Below, in pieces: positions 52,974-60,861 of a DNA stretch of 64,000 nucleotides. The first letter of the stretch is position 1. Each line of letters starts with the position of its first letter. The position numbers were made by a program, and so were the translations under genes. Below the pieces are notes generated by a model. It saw nothing but the letters and a program-made list of their open reading frames with translations, was not told the DNA's origin and ran no database searches. This stretch comes from Candidatus Wolframiiraptor sinensis (GTDB lineage: Archaea; Thermoproteota; Nitrososphaeria_A; Caldarchaeales; Wolframiiraptoraceae): assembly GCA_023268255.1 (NCBI GenBank), contig JALNJX010000002.1, positions 227,343 through 291,342 of the forward strand. Direction: 5' to 3'.

Positions 52974-53815
52974 CCAGCTTCACCCTCCGGCTTCAGGATC
53001 TCTCCGCCGAGCTCCTTAACCGCCTTGATCAGCTTCTCCTCTATCTCGTCGAGAACTCTCTCGCAAGCCTGCTTCCTCCTCCCAATAATCCTCAAGTAGA
53101 CTCGTATGAATGATGTGCCCTCCCTCTTATCCGGATGCGACTTGATGTAAAGGCCTGGAGCCCTGGTTCTCAGCTCATCGATCCTCGGGGCTAGCACAGA
53201 CTCGGGAACGCCCTTCACGTGAATCCACCTGTCAGCTGACACTATCTTCTTAATCTTCTTCTCGAGGATCGGCTTAACCCTCTTCAGGAATATGTCTTGG
53301 AGCTCGCTCGGGACTCCCGGCAGGCAGACTATCCAGCTTCTTCCGGCCCTGAGGAGCACTCCTGGAGCTGTTCCAACCTCGTTCTCGAGGGGCTTGGCTC
53401 CCCGCGGTAGCATTGCCATCTTCATCCTCGGGGGCGTCAGCTCGGCCGACTCCACCACGCCCTCTCTCGCGAGCTCCTCATACCGCTTCTTTATCATCTC
53501 GAGAGCCCTTCTGTTTAGGGCGAGCCTTCTCCCGGCGGCCTTGGCCACGCCCTGGAGCGTCATGTCGTCATAGGTGGGCCCGAGTCCTCCGCTAGTTATT
53601 ATCCAGTCCGCCCCTCTTCTCATCGCCTCCCTTATCGCTGAGCTTATCTCGCCCACGTCATCGCCGACGACGGTTATCCTGGAGACCCTGCCGCCGAGGG
53701 AGCTTATCTGCCCGGCGAGCCAGCTCGCATTAGTGTTGACGACCCTGCCGTCGAGCAGCTCATATCCCACGGATATTATCTCGAATATAGTCTGGAGTTT
53801 GGGTTCGCGCGGCAT
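52970..53815 (-). CDS. CinA-like/MoaB-type molybdopterin-binding domain protein
   Basis: From ATG 53815 the protein is 281 residues. It shows the CinA N-terminal pattern: I-I-S-V-G-Y-E-L-L-D-G-R-V-V-N-T-N, then V-G-D-D-V-G-E-I near 50, then S-G-G-L-G-P-T-Y-D-D near 75-84, then L-P-G-V-P-S-E near 155. The C-terminal NMN deamidase domain of bacterial CinA is missing, as usual in archaea. Proposed roles concern nucleotide (ADP-ribose or NMN) metabolism. It heads a cinA-pgi-spoIIM operon. Confidence 0.85.
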   Translation of the reverse strand: MPREPKLQTIFEIISVGYELLDGRVVNTNASWLAGQISSLGGRVSRITVVGDDVGEISSAIREAMRRGADWIITSGGLGPTYDDMTLQGVAKAAGRRLALNRRALEMIKKRYEELAREGVVESAELTPPRMKMAMLPRGAKPLENEVGTAPGVLLRAGRSWIVCLPGVPSELQDIFLKRVKPILEKKIKKIVSADRWIHVKGVPESVLAPRIDELRTRAPGLYIKSHPDKREGTSFIRVYLRIIGRRKQACERVLDEIEEKLIKAVKELGGEILKPEGEAG

Positions 53816-53933
53816 GAATGAGCTCCTCGAGCGTGATTGGGATGCGCCCAATATAACGATTGGCACGCCGGATTGTCAGCAAAACCAAAATAAGGCTCTC
53901 TGAGGAATTCAGCCTGGGCTGGTGCCTCCGAGA

Positions 53934-54590
53934 ATGAGCTCCTGGAGCAGGCTGATGCAGCCGAGTGAGGAGGAGTGCAAGCGGATATTCCAAGAGCTCG
54001 TGAAGCTCGATGGCGACCAGGTTGCCAAGCGCTGCGGCGTCATCTACCTCGAGCCTCCCAGGCCCGGCGGCAGGCGCGGGAGATACATAGTGAACCTGCT
54101 CACGCGGACTTACTCGGTCGAGCTTGATGAGGGCGAGGTCGTGGACTTGATAGCGGGCAAGAGCGCGCCCCTCGAAACAGCGTACATCATTCTCAGGTAT
54201 CTCTCATCCTCGGGCGGCGTTGGGAGGAAGGAGGATTGGACCCAGTTCACGGACTTTCCGAGGGGGAAGCTTTACCGGAGCTATTTCGACAGATACGTGG
54301 TGAGGCCCCTCGCGAGGACCTTCGGCTACGACTCCGAGAAGTATGAGGCCGCGTGCAGGAGGCTTGGCGGTAGAAGGGAGAAGCTGGGAGGAATCAGCTA
54401 TTCCTTCAACTTCCTGCCGAGGGTCAGGATTCTCATACAGCTCTGGGCCGGTAAGAGGGAGGAGTATGTTGAGCCGAAGGCTAACCTCATGTTCAACTAC
54501 TCTGCGAGATACTTTCTTTCAATCGAGGACATGCTCCTGGCCGGTAGGATAATGGTTAGCGCCATGGCGTCCGAGGCTAGGAGGTCCTGA
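53934..54590 (+). CDS. DUF3786-like protein of unknown function
   Basis: The protein is about 218 residues from ATG 53934 (GTG 53922 is an alternative). It shows V-A-K-R-C-G-V near 28, then Y-I-V-N-L-L-T-R-T-Y-S-V-E-L near 48, then A-Y-I-I-L-R-Y-L near 80, then W-T-Q-F-T-D-F-P-R-G-K near 98, and a final L-F-N-Y-S-A-R-Y-F-L-S-I-E-D-M. This resembles DUF3786, which occurs in anaerobes and archaea near corrinoid and other proteins. It is eight bases before ftsY on the same strand. Confidence 0.7.
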   Translation: MSSWSRLMQPSEEECKRIFQELVKLDGDQVAKRCGVIYLEPPRPGGRRGRYIVNLLTRTYSVELDEGEVVDLIAGKSAPLETAYIILRYLSSSGGVGRKEDWTQFTDFPRGKLYRSYFDRYVVRPLARTFGYDSEKYEAACRRLGGRREKLGGISYSFNFLPRVRILIQLWAGKREEYVEPKANLMFNYSARYFLSIEDMLLAGRIMVSAMASEARRS

Positions 54591-54597
54591 GGGGGAG

Positions 54598-55509
54598 ATG
54601 CTCGACGGCATCAGAAGAGCTCTTGAGGGCGTTGCCGAGGCGCTTAAGACCCGGAAGCTCTCGGATGAGGAGATAAAGGCGTATGCCGAGGACTTCAAGC
54701 TCGCTCTGATATCGAATGACGTCGCTGTTGAGGTGGCTGAGAAGCTCGGGGAGGAGCTCGCCGAGAGGCTCAGGCTAATCAGGGTGAAGAGGTTCGGGGA
54801 TGGCGGGGGCGAGATGCTGGAGCTCATGGCCGGGATACTCGACTCGGTGATTAGGGAGGGGTCCCCCGATGATCTCCTGAAGAGGATTCGCGAGAAGGCC
54901 TCGAGCGGCGAGCCCTTCGTGATACTCTTCGTGGGGCCTAATGGCGGCGGGAAGACTACGACGGTCGTCAAGCTCGCGAGATTTCTCCAGAGGCACGGGT
55001 TCAGGTGCCTGATAGCCGCCGCGGACACCTTCAGGGCTGGAGCCATCGAGCAACTTCAGAGGCTCGCTGGGGCCGCCGGCATAAGGGTTGTCAGTCAGAG
55101 GTATGGAGCGGATCCGGCAGCGGTCGCGATGGACGCCGTGATGAGCGCTAGGGCGAGCAGAGTGCAGGCCGTCCTCATAGATACGGCCGGCAGAACGGAG
55201 GTGGATCATAACCTGCTCGAGGAGATGAGGAAGATTAAGCGGGTCGTGGGCCCGGATCTCGTCATCTATGTCGGCGACGCGCTCGCCGGAAACGCCGCCG
55301 TCGAGCAGGCTAAGAGGTTCGATGAATACGTCGGCGTGGACTATGTCATCCTCGCCAAGCTCGATGCGGATGCCAGGGGAGGATCCGCGATCTCGATAAG
55401 CTATGTGACGGGAAAGCCGATAATCTTCGTGGGGACGGGTCAGGGCCTCGATGACCTCGAGCCCTTCACGAGGGAGCTCGTTAAGTCGCTGATCCTCGGC
55501 AGGCGCTAG
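54598..55509 (+). CDS. ftsY: Signal recognition particle receptor FtsY
   Basis: The 303-residue protein is an SRP-type NG GTPase. Residues 1-90 are the helical N domain. The G domain has G-P-N-G-G-G-K-T-T-T near 117, D-T-F-R-A-G-A-I-E-Q near 142, D-T-A-G-R near 197, and A-K-L-D-A-D-A-R-G-G near 255. It lacks the methionine-rich M domain of SRP54, so it is the receptor that docks ribosome-SRP complexes at the membrane. Confidence 0.95.
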   Translation: MLDGIRRALEGVAEALKTRKLSDEEIKAYAEDFKLALISNDVAVEVAEKLGEELAERLRLIRVKRFGDGGGEMLELMAGILDSVIREGSPDDLLKRIREKASSGEPFVILFVGPNGGGKTTTVVKLARFLQRHGFRCLIAAADTFRAGAIEQLQRLAGAAGIRVVSQRYGADPAAVAMDAVMSARASRVQAVLIDTAGRTEVDHNLLEEMRKIKRVVGPDLVIYVGDALAGNAAVEQAKRFDEYVGVDYVILAKLDADARGGSAISISYVTGKPIIFVGTGQGLDDLEPFTRELVKSLILGRR

Positions 55510-55551
55510 GCAAGGGATTTAACTCCGGGAGCGCTCAAACCTATTCCCGGA

Positions 55552-56166
55552 ATGGAGCTGAAGCGCTTCCTGGATTCCATCGCCTCAGCCTCTCCCGGCC
55601 CACGACCCAGCTTCCAGAGCCTGCACCTTCTCGAGGCCATTCTGGTGATAGGGAGGGAGGCGCCGATTGGGAGGAAGAAGCTCGCGGAGCTCCTGGGGTT
55701 GGGCGAGGGCGCTGTGAGAACGCTCATTCAGAGGCTGAGATCTGAGTCCCTCGTGAGGGTTATCGGCAGGGGTGGATGCGCTCTCAGCGAGAAGGGCGAG
55801 GAGCTTTTCCGCGAGCTGGAGAGGAGGCTTAAGGATGCTGGGCCCGTGAGGTCGGGGCTTCCATGGAGCTATCCGGCGAGCTACGCGGTGATAGTTCACG
55901 GGGCTGCTGGCAGGGTCGCCAGAGGGCTTGAGCAGAGGGATGAGGCGATTAAAGCTGGCGCAAGAGCTCTGATGGTCTTGACGTATCTCGGCGGGAGGCT
56001 CCTGATGCCCGGCGTCTCGGATCTCTCGGCGGAGAAGCCCGACTTCGCGTCCCGGCTTGTCGGCGAGCTCGGGCCCGTGGATGGAGACGTGATCCTGATT
56101 GCTGGAGGCGACTCCCTGGCTGAGGCGAGGAGGGGCGCCTTAGCCGCGGCTCAAACCCTTCTCTAA
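55552..56166 (+). CDS. Predicted transcriptional regulator (DUF4443-like)
   Basis: The 204-residue protein has an N-terminal winged helix (I-G-R-K-K-L-A-E-L-L-G-L-G-E-G-A-V-R-T near 40-58). The C-terminal domain (about 105-204) ends in D-G-D-V-I-L-I-A-G-G-D-S-L-A-E-A-R-R-G-A, like a small-ligand domain. The architecture matches archaeal DUF4443 regulators. Its end overlaps the convergent MazG-like gene by 27 bases. Confidence 0.72.
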   Translation: MELKRFLDSIASASPGPRPSFQSLHLLEAILVIGREAPIGRKKLAELLGLGEGAVRTLIQRLRSESLVRVIGRGGCALSEKGEELFRELERRLKDAGPVRSGLPWSYPASYAVIVHGAAGRVARGLEQRDEAIKAGARALMVLTYLGGRLLMPGVSDLSAEKPDFASRLVGELGPVDGDVILIAGGDSLAEARRGALAAAQTLL

Positions 56167-56487
56167 GTAGCTCCTCCACTTCTCCGGGTCGAATCTCTTC
56201 TCCATCCTATCTATCTCCTCTGAGAACGCCTTCTCCAGGTCTACTCCTAGCCTGTTCGCGAGCTGGAGGAGGAGTGAGAATGCTTGTCCGAACTCCCTAG
56301 CAACATCGTCCTCCGGCACCTCGTGGCCCAAGCCCCGTACCTTATACCCCTCCCTGACGAGTATATGCCTCCCGATCTCCGAAATCTCCTCGATGAGGTG
56401 TGTGAAGATCTGGGACTCCGCGAACCTATTCCATCCACGCGCCCTCTCGAACTCGAGCATCCTCATCTGAGCCTCGGAGATTCTCAT
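56140..56487 (-). CDS. MazG-like nucleotide pyrophosphohydrolase-type protein
   Basis: From ATG 56487 the protein is 115 residues. It starts R-I-S-E-A-Q-M-R-M-L-E-F-E-R-A-R-G-W and has the helical E-E-I-S-E-I-G-R pattern near 32. The second metal motif, usually E-L-x-D, reads E-F-G-Q near 66, so one Asp is replaced. Members hydrolyse NTPs or dNTPs, but activity here is uncertain. A TATATATAG tract 29 bp upstream fits a leaderless start at 56487. Confidence 0.78.
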   Translation of the reverse strand: MRISEAQMRMLEFERARGWNRFAESQIFTHLIEEISEIGRHILVREGYKVRGLGHEVPEDDVAREFGQAFSLLLQLANRLGVDLEKAFSEEIDRMEKRFDPEKWRSYLEKGLSRG

Positions 56488-56507
56488 GTCCCGGGATCTC
56501 GGCTGCG

Positions 56508-56532
56508 ATGGAACAGTATATATAGTCACCTC
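56508..56532. promoter_or_regulatory. Shared TATA region of the MazG-like and prefoldin genes
   Basis: The symmetric TATATATA-like tract at about 56516-56523 lies 29 bp before ATG 56487 on the minus strand and about 35-42 bp before ATG 56558 on the plus strand, so one box could serve both directions. Confidence 0.45.
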
Positions 56533-56557
56533 GACCTTGCTCGCTTGTCGAGGTTTT

Positions 56558-57025
56558 ATGGGCGCGCCGGCTCTTGAGCAGCAGCTGGCTAGGGCGGTGG
56601 CGGAGCTCCAGGTTCTCGAAAGGGCTTTGAGCGAGCTTCAGAGCTCGATCGCGGCCTTGAGGGCGGTTTTGAGCGATCACGAGAACGCCCTCGATCTTCT
56701 CGAGGAGCTGAGGGCGCGGGGCTCGGCCTCCAACCTGTTGATCCCGATAGGCGGCGGAAACCTGATTCAAGCGGAGGTAAGGAGCATCAAGGAGGTTCAC
56801 GTCAGCTTGGGGGCTGGAGTGATCGTTAAGCAGCCCCTCGATCAGGCCATCGAACTCATCAAGCGGAGAATGGAAAACCTTAACGCGGCTTTGCGGACCA
56901 GGGAGGAGGCGCTCGCGAGCTATGCTCAGAGGGCTAATGAACTCAGGAGGCTCGTCGAGGCGCTGTACAGGAGACTCTCCGAAGCCCAGCAAGCTGGCAA
57001 AGGGGGTCAACCAGCAGGCAAGTAG
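56558..57025 (+). CDS. pfdA: Prefoldin alpha subunit
   Basis: From ATG 56558 the protein is 155 residues. Two long coiled-coil helices (about 5-50 and 100-145) flank a beta hairpin region with L-I-P-I-G-G-G-N-L-I near 63-72 and V-S-L-G-A-G-V-I-V near 87. This is the archaeal prefoldin alpha layout. It forms a hexamer with beta subunits and hands unfolded proteins to the thermosome. Confidence 0.93.
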   Translation: MGAPALEQQLARAVAELQVLERALSELQSSIAALRAVLSDHENALDLLEELRARGSASNLLIPIGGGNLIQAEVRSIKEVHVSLGAGVIVKQPLDQAIELIKRRMENLNAALRTREEALASYAQRANELRRLVEALYRRLSEAQQAGKGGQPAGK

Positions 57026-57261
57026 GGATCCCGGCCTCGAGGATGCACGCCGTTTAGGCGAAAATCCGGTGAGAGGGAAGAGGCAGGCCAGCAGATCGCG
57101 GGTGAGCATCCTTTGGTAAAAGCCGGTGAGAGAAAGGGCGACGGACGATCTCTTAAAGGAAAGTTTCATCTGGGAGGATTCTCCGAATCTTTAACGAGAT
57201 TCTCGGGGGCAAACTTATGCATGTGCGAAAGATTTGGTAGAGCTCTTGCTACGATTCCTTT
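57026..57261. other. Gap after prefoldin
   Basis: No gene is seen. A short motif CCGGTGAGAG occurs twice (about 57066 and 57122), 56 bases apart. TTCTCCGAATC and GAGATTCTCGG near 57177-57212 are loosely complementary and may form a terminator-like hairpin. Confidence 0.3.
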
Positions 57262-57495
57262 CTAGGGCCCTTCTCTGGACACTATTTTCTGGATTTTCTC
57301 CCTATCTATCACTATTATCGCTCCATCCTCCATCCTGACCTCACAGGGATATTTTATCTCCAGGTCTCTCCTCGGCTTGACTATTATGGCGTATATGTCG
57401 GGTATCGTTGGCGGATAAACGTTGTATAAGAATATTCCCCTGCCCTTGACGCCCCTTATTCTGGCTATTCTGGCCTCTCCAAGCCCGGCATCCAT
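57262..57495 (-). CDS. Small 77-residue protein possibly belonging to the IS110-type element
   Basis: The minus-strand gene from ATG 57495 encodes a basic, strand-rich protein: E-A-R-I-A-R-I-R-G-V-K-G-R-G, then Y-P-P-T-I-P-D-I-Y-A-I-I-V-K, then D-L-E-I-K-Y-P-C-E-V-R, then I-V-I-D-R-E-K-I-Q-K-I-V. I do not recognise a family. A decayed copy of the middle part occurs at 21949-22002, in the same divergent position left of the transposase, with matching DNA between (GTCCGCGAGCCCTTATAGGCG here). It may therefore be an accessory gene of the element, or a neighbour carried along twice. Confidence 0.5.
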   Translation of the reverse strand: MDAGLGEARIARIRGVKGRGIFLYNVYPPTIPDIYAIIVKPRRDLEIKYPCEVRMEDGAIIVIDREKIQKIVSREGP

Positions 57496-57559
57496 GGCCT
57501 TCCTAACGAGATATTGGGGGATGGTTGAAAGTGGGGCTTGTCCGCGAGCCCTTATAGGC

Positions 57560-58354
57560 GTGAGGAGGGGTCATCTCGATCCATGAGGCTGAGATGAGCG
57601 TATTGGAGCAGGATCCTCGTGGTCGGGAGGATTAATAGGAGCCCATCCTCATCCGAGTGGATCGGGCACATTTACGCATTATACCCGGATGATGTTCAGA
57701 GAAGGGTTCTGGAGGAGCATAGGAGGATGAGGAGTCGGAGAGGAGGGCTAGAGAGTGGCGCTGATAAGGGAGTATTGTGATCCCGACGAGGTATATCTGG
57801 TGAGGATCTGCTCCGGGGCTCTAAAGCTGGAGGGGAGATCGCCATTTCAAGGAGATCACGCCTCTCGACGTGGAGTTTAAGCCATTATTGATGAAGGAGA
57901 GGGCGCTGGCCGATGAGCTGTTGAGATTGCGCCAGAGGCACCTGCTCGGGATAGACCTCGAGGATGAGATCGAGGATCATGAGGATGCGGTTAATGGAGG
58001 TTCGCGGCGAGATCGTCGAGAATGCGATGGAGAAGATCCCAAGGAAATATAGGAAGCGTTATAGCGGCTGTGCTAGGAGATGCCTGAACGCGTTGACAGC
58101 CACCATATTGAAGGAGGAGAGAAATGTTTTTCCGCCGAAGGCAAGGGATGAGAAGAGGGTGTTGAGGAGGCTACTGGGTATTCTGAGGACAATCAATGGC
58201 GCCGATGCGGGCGGAGGGGCAGGATAAAAGCCCTGATGAAGCCTGTGATCGTAATTTTGAAAATCCGCAAGGGAGTGGTGAGAAGCTTGAGGCAGGTGAA
58301 GGGCTGTCCAAATGCCCCTCCCCACCATCCCCTTTTTACCTTTAAGTTTCTCTC
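57560..58354 (+). mobile_element. IS110-type element remnant (copy C)
   Basis: Left of the transposase pieces, 57619-57780 reads W-I-G-H-I-Y-A-L-Y-P-D-D-V-Q-R-R-V-L-E-E-H-R-R-M-R-S-R-R, whose end resembles the Arg-rich frame before the transposase of copy A. Then 57845-58045 matches the middle of the transposase (I-T-P-L-D-V-E-F-K-P, V-R-G-E-I-V-E-N-A-M-E-K-I-P), and after a deletion of about 65 codons 58046-58227 matches its C-terminus. GGATAA and the conserved tail follow. Homology ends near 58354 (TTTAAGTTTC), only 22 bases before the archease ATG. Confidence 0.75.
58221..58337 (+). ncRNA. Candidate structured RNA of the IS110-type element (copy C)
   Basis: The tail carries AGCCCT (58229-58234), GATGA, then GCCTG (58241-58245), a weak inner TCC/GGA hairpin near 58264-58273, CAGGT (58293-58297), GA, then AGGGCT (58300-58305), and ends at TTTTT near 58333-58337. 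The outer stem is identical to copy A. The second stem uses a G-T closing pair where copy B has G-C. One extra A lies between GATGA and GCCTG. The internal loop sequences differ from those of copies A and B while the stems persist. Confidence 0.5.
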
Positions 58355-58375
58355 CTGAGGTATCTGGTTTGCGGG

Positions 58376-58807
58376 ATGTCTGGGGGGTATAGATTTCTCG
58401 AGCACGTGAGTGATGTCTTCCTCGAGGCTTGGGGGCCGAGCTTGGAGGAGGCTTATAGGCAGGCTGCTCTGGCATTCTACGAGGTTCTCACGGATCCATC
58501 TGGGGTCCTCGAGTCTGAGGAGAGGGTTGTTGAGGCGTCTGGAGCAGATCTCGAGGAGCTCCTCTACGACTGGATCGAGAAGCTGATAATACTCTTCGAC
58601 TCGGAGGGCTTTGTGGCGCGCAGTGTCGTGGTCGAGGGGATCTGGAGGGAAGGGGATGCGTGGAGGCTGAAGGCCATGCTGAGGGGCGAGAGATATGATC
58701 CCGGGAGGCATTCTCAGGGAACTCATGTTAAAGGCGTCACCTATCACATGATGATGATTGAAGCGAATTCGCCTGTGAAGAGGATCCGGGTTCTCCTGGA
58801 CATTTAA
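58376..58807 (+). CDS. Archease (RtcB ligase cofactor)
   Basis: The 143-residue protein has the archease pattern: Y-R-F-L-E-H-V-S-D-V-F-L-E-A-W-G near 5-20, then L-Y-D-W-I-E-K-L-I near 63, then T-H-V-K-G-V-T-Y-H near 122 and a C-terminal R-V-L-L-D-I. Archease speeds guanylylation of the tRNA ligase RtcB. Both nearby tRNA-Ser genes have introns needing ligation. The CTTTAAGTTT box about 35 bp upstream lies within the right end of the element remnant. Confidence 0.92.
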   Translation: MSGGYRFLEHVSDVFLEAWGPSLEEAYRQAALAFYEVLTDPSGVLESEERVVEASGADLEELLYDWIEKLIILFDSEGFVARSVVVEGIWREGDAWRLKAMLRGERYDPGRHSQGTHVKGVTYHMMMIEANSPVKRIRVLLDI

Positions 58808-58818
58808 GGAGGATGATT

Positions 58819-59673
58819 ATGGAGGGTTTCGCGGCGCCGAGGAGGAGGGTTAGGCTCGACGTCCTGGTACCATCATCTTTCTCGAGGGAGGCATCGAGCC
58901 CCAGGGATAAGATGCTGAGGCTCGGCTTTCTCGCGAGATTTCTCGCGGCGGCGAGGGTCGAGGCGCTGATAATATACCACGAGGACCCGGAGAGGCCTGA
59001 TCGGAGAAACGCGGAGCTCATAAAGCTGGTGATGGATTATCTGAACACCGCACCATATCTGAGGAGGAGGCTCTTCAAGCTAAGACCCGAGCTCCGTTAC
59101 GCGGGGCTGCTGCCGCCCCTCAATATTCCAACTCACCCGGAGAGCGCGAGCCTTGACTACCCTCATTATAGGGAGGGGCTTGTCATATCTGCTGGATCTA
59201 GATCCATCGTGGAGGCGGGCCTTGAGAAGCCGATAAAGCTGAGGCGGAAGCTCGCCCTGGGCTCCAGGGTCGTCCTGAGGATAGAGCCGCGGGGCGATGG
59301 CAGGATCGGAGTAACGGCTAGATCGCGGAGGAGCACGGAGGTTTACCCGGGCTTCAGGACCGCTATCGTGGATGAGCGGCTTCCCGAGATACTGGAGGGC
59401 TATGATGTGAGGGTAGCGACCTCGCGGAGGGGGGTTAATGTCCGGGAGATTTTACCGGCGCTCAGGGAGGCCTGCGCGGAGGGGAGGAGTGTATGCGCCG
59501 CTTTCGGCGCCTCGAGGGAGGGGCTTTACGAGATCGCGGAGAGGCAGGGCTTCAAGCTCGAGGAGCACTTCGACTACGTGTTGAACGTCATGCCGATGCA
59601 GGGTGTCAGGACTATCAGGACTGAGGAGGCGGTCGCCTACGCGCTCGCGATCCTAAACCTCGTCCTCGACTAG
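58819..59673 (+). CDS. SPOUT-type putative RNA methyltransferase (DUF171)
   Basis: The protein is 284 residues from ATG 58819, which has GGAGG six bases upstream. It begins with L-D-V-L-V-P-S-S-F near 15 and R-V-E-A-L-I-I-Y near 48. A predicted OB-like insert spans about 120-200. It ends with A-A-F-G-A-S-R-E-G-L, then V-L-N-V-M-P-M-Q-G-V-R-T-I-R-T-E-E-A, the trefoil-knot SAM-binding region. This archaeal family is often next to ribosomal protein L3 genes and probably methylates rRNA. The target is not known from sequence. Confidence 0.87.
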   Translation: MEGFAAPRRRVRLDVLVPSSFSREASSPRDKMLRLGFLARFLAAARVEALIIYHEDPERPDRRNAELIKLVMDYLNTAPYLRRRLFKLRPELRYAGLLPPLNIPTHPESASLDYPHYREGLVISAGSRSIVEAGLEKPIKLRRKLALGSRVVLRIEPRGDGRIGVTARSRRSTEVYPGFRTAIVDERLPEILEGYDVRVATSRRGVNVREILPALREACAEGRSVCAAFGASREGLYEIAERQGFKLEEHFDYVLNVMPMQGVRTIRTEEAVAYALAILNLVLD

Positions 59674-60728
59674 TATCCCCACCAGCCGACCTCCTCGACG
59701 CGGTAGATCCTTCTCCTCCTCAGGAATATCATGAGCACGGAGATGGCGATCAGGGATGCGGCGCCGGCCATGACTATCATGGTCAGGACGCGCTCGTCCA
59801 GCCCTCCCGGCGGCTTGACCATCGTCGCCTGATGCTCCGCCGCGTTCTGCTCCTCGATCCAGGCTCTGATGACGTATGCCCCGCCATTCTTGTCCGCGAG
59901 ATTATCAACTCTGATGGTGAAGCTGTACCTCTCATCGAGCTTCCACTCTCCGGGGACTTCTAGGCTCACCTCTCCGCCTGGCTCGCGGCTCGAGCCGTAG
60001 GCCACCCTGTGATCATCCATGTAGAGGGATGCGGAGACCCTCATGTCGCTGAGGGGCTTTATGCTGATCCTGAGGATGCTCTTGCTGCTATTGAACCTGG
60101 CTCCCATGAGATAGTAGTCCACGCGATCGGCCATGTCTCCCCCATCGTCCAGCGATGCTAAGTAGCCTTTCAGCTCGAGGATCTTTCCGGGCGAGAGCTC
60201 CGGCAGCTGCATGGCGGATTCCGGGCTCGATCCCGCATCACCCTTCCCGAGCCCATAATCCTCCATGCTCTCCAGCGATAATCGGATGCGGTATTTCATG
60301 GAGCCGCTGTACCAGCTTAGGGCGAGGTAGTGGGCGGAGCCGGGGGGCGCCGACTCGATGCTGGGCTGATACGCTATGCTCATCTCCTGGCTTGTTCCCA
60401 CACCATACTGGATCCTCCTCTGCGCTATGATCTCGCCGGACTCCTTGTGAAGGGATATCGCCGCCCTCCCCTGCTCGATCCCCGCGAACTCCAGGATTAT
60501 CGTTAGCCTGTAGCCGCCCTGGAGACCGTCGAGCCTATAGATATGCTGACTCCTGCTCGAGTTGAGGATGTAGTACCCGGATTCGGGTAGAGTTATCTCA
60601 CCGGTCACGAGCTTGATCGCGGGAGCGGTCTCGAAGCTCTCGCCCGGCTCCTGGCAAAGGGCAGCCTGGGCCATTGCCACGAGAATCGCGAGCATCATGA
60701 TCAACATTGCAGCCCGTCTCAGCCTCAT
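59670..60728 (-). CDS. Exported membrane-anchored protein, unknown
   Basis: The 352-residue protein has a signal peptide (residues 1-25, R-R-A-A-M-L-I-M-M-L-A-I-L-V-A), an extracellular beta-rich body and a C-terminal transmembrane helix (about 318-338) followed by R-R-R-R and a short tail. The body has two related parts resembling pre-peptidase-like beta sandwiches (Y-I-L-N-S-S-R-S-Q-H-I-Y and V-D-Y-Y-L-M-G-A-R-F). It shares orientation and type I topology with the large surface protein upstream and may be part of the cell envelope. Confidence 0.75.
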   Translation of the reverse strand: MRLRRAAMLIMMLAILVAMAQAALCQEPGESFETAPAIKLVTGEITLPESGYYILNSSRSQHIYRLDGLQGGYRLTIILEFAGIEQGRAAISLHKESGEIIAQRRIQYGVGTSQEMSIAYQPSIESAPPGSAHYLALSWYSGSMKYRIRLSLESMEDYGLGKGDAGSSPESAMQLPELSPGKILELKGYLASLDDGGDMADRVDYYLMGARFNSSKSILRISIKPLSDMRVSASLYMDDHRVAYGSSREPGGEVSLEVPGEWKLDERYSFTIRVDNLADKNGGAYVIRAWIEEQNAAEHQATMVKPPGGLDERVLTMIVMAGAASLIAISVLMIFLRRRRIYRVEEVGWWGY

Positions 60729-60814
60729 CCCCGATATGCTCGAGGATCTAGTGTATTAGGGTTTTGCTCCAGAGAATGCTATCTCGGGCGATATGATTAT
60801 CTCTCCGGCGATTT

Positions 60815-60858
60815 TTACAAAAAAATTGGGGGTTTAAAAAAGTGGGGGAAGATATTGG
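60815..60858 (-). terminator. Oligo-T terminator of the surface-protein gene
   Basis: Reading the minus strand after the stop at 60862, two C-rich to T-rich tracts occur: CCCCCACTTTTTT and then CCCCCAATTTTTTT. Oligo-T without a strong hairpin is the usual archaeal terminator signal. Confidence 0.55.
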
Positions 60859-60861
60859 GTT

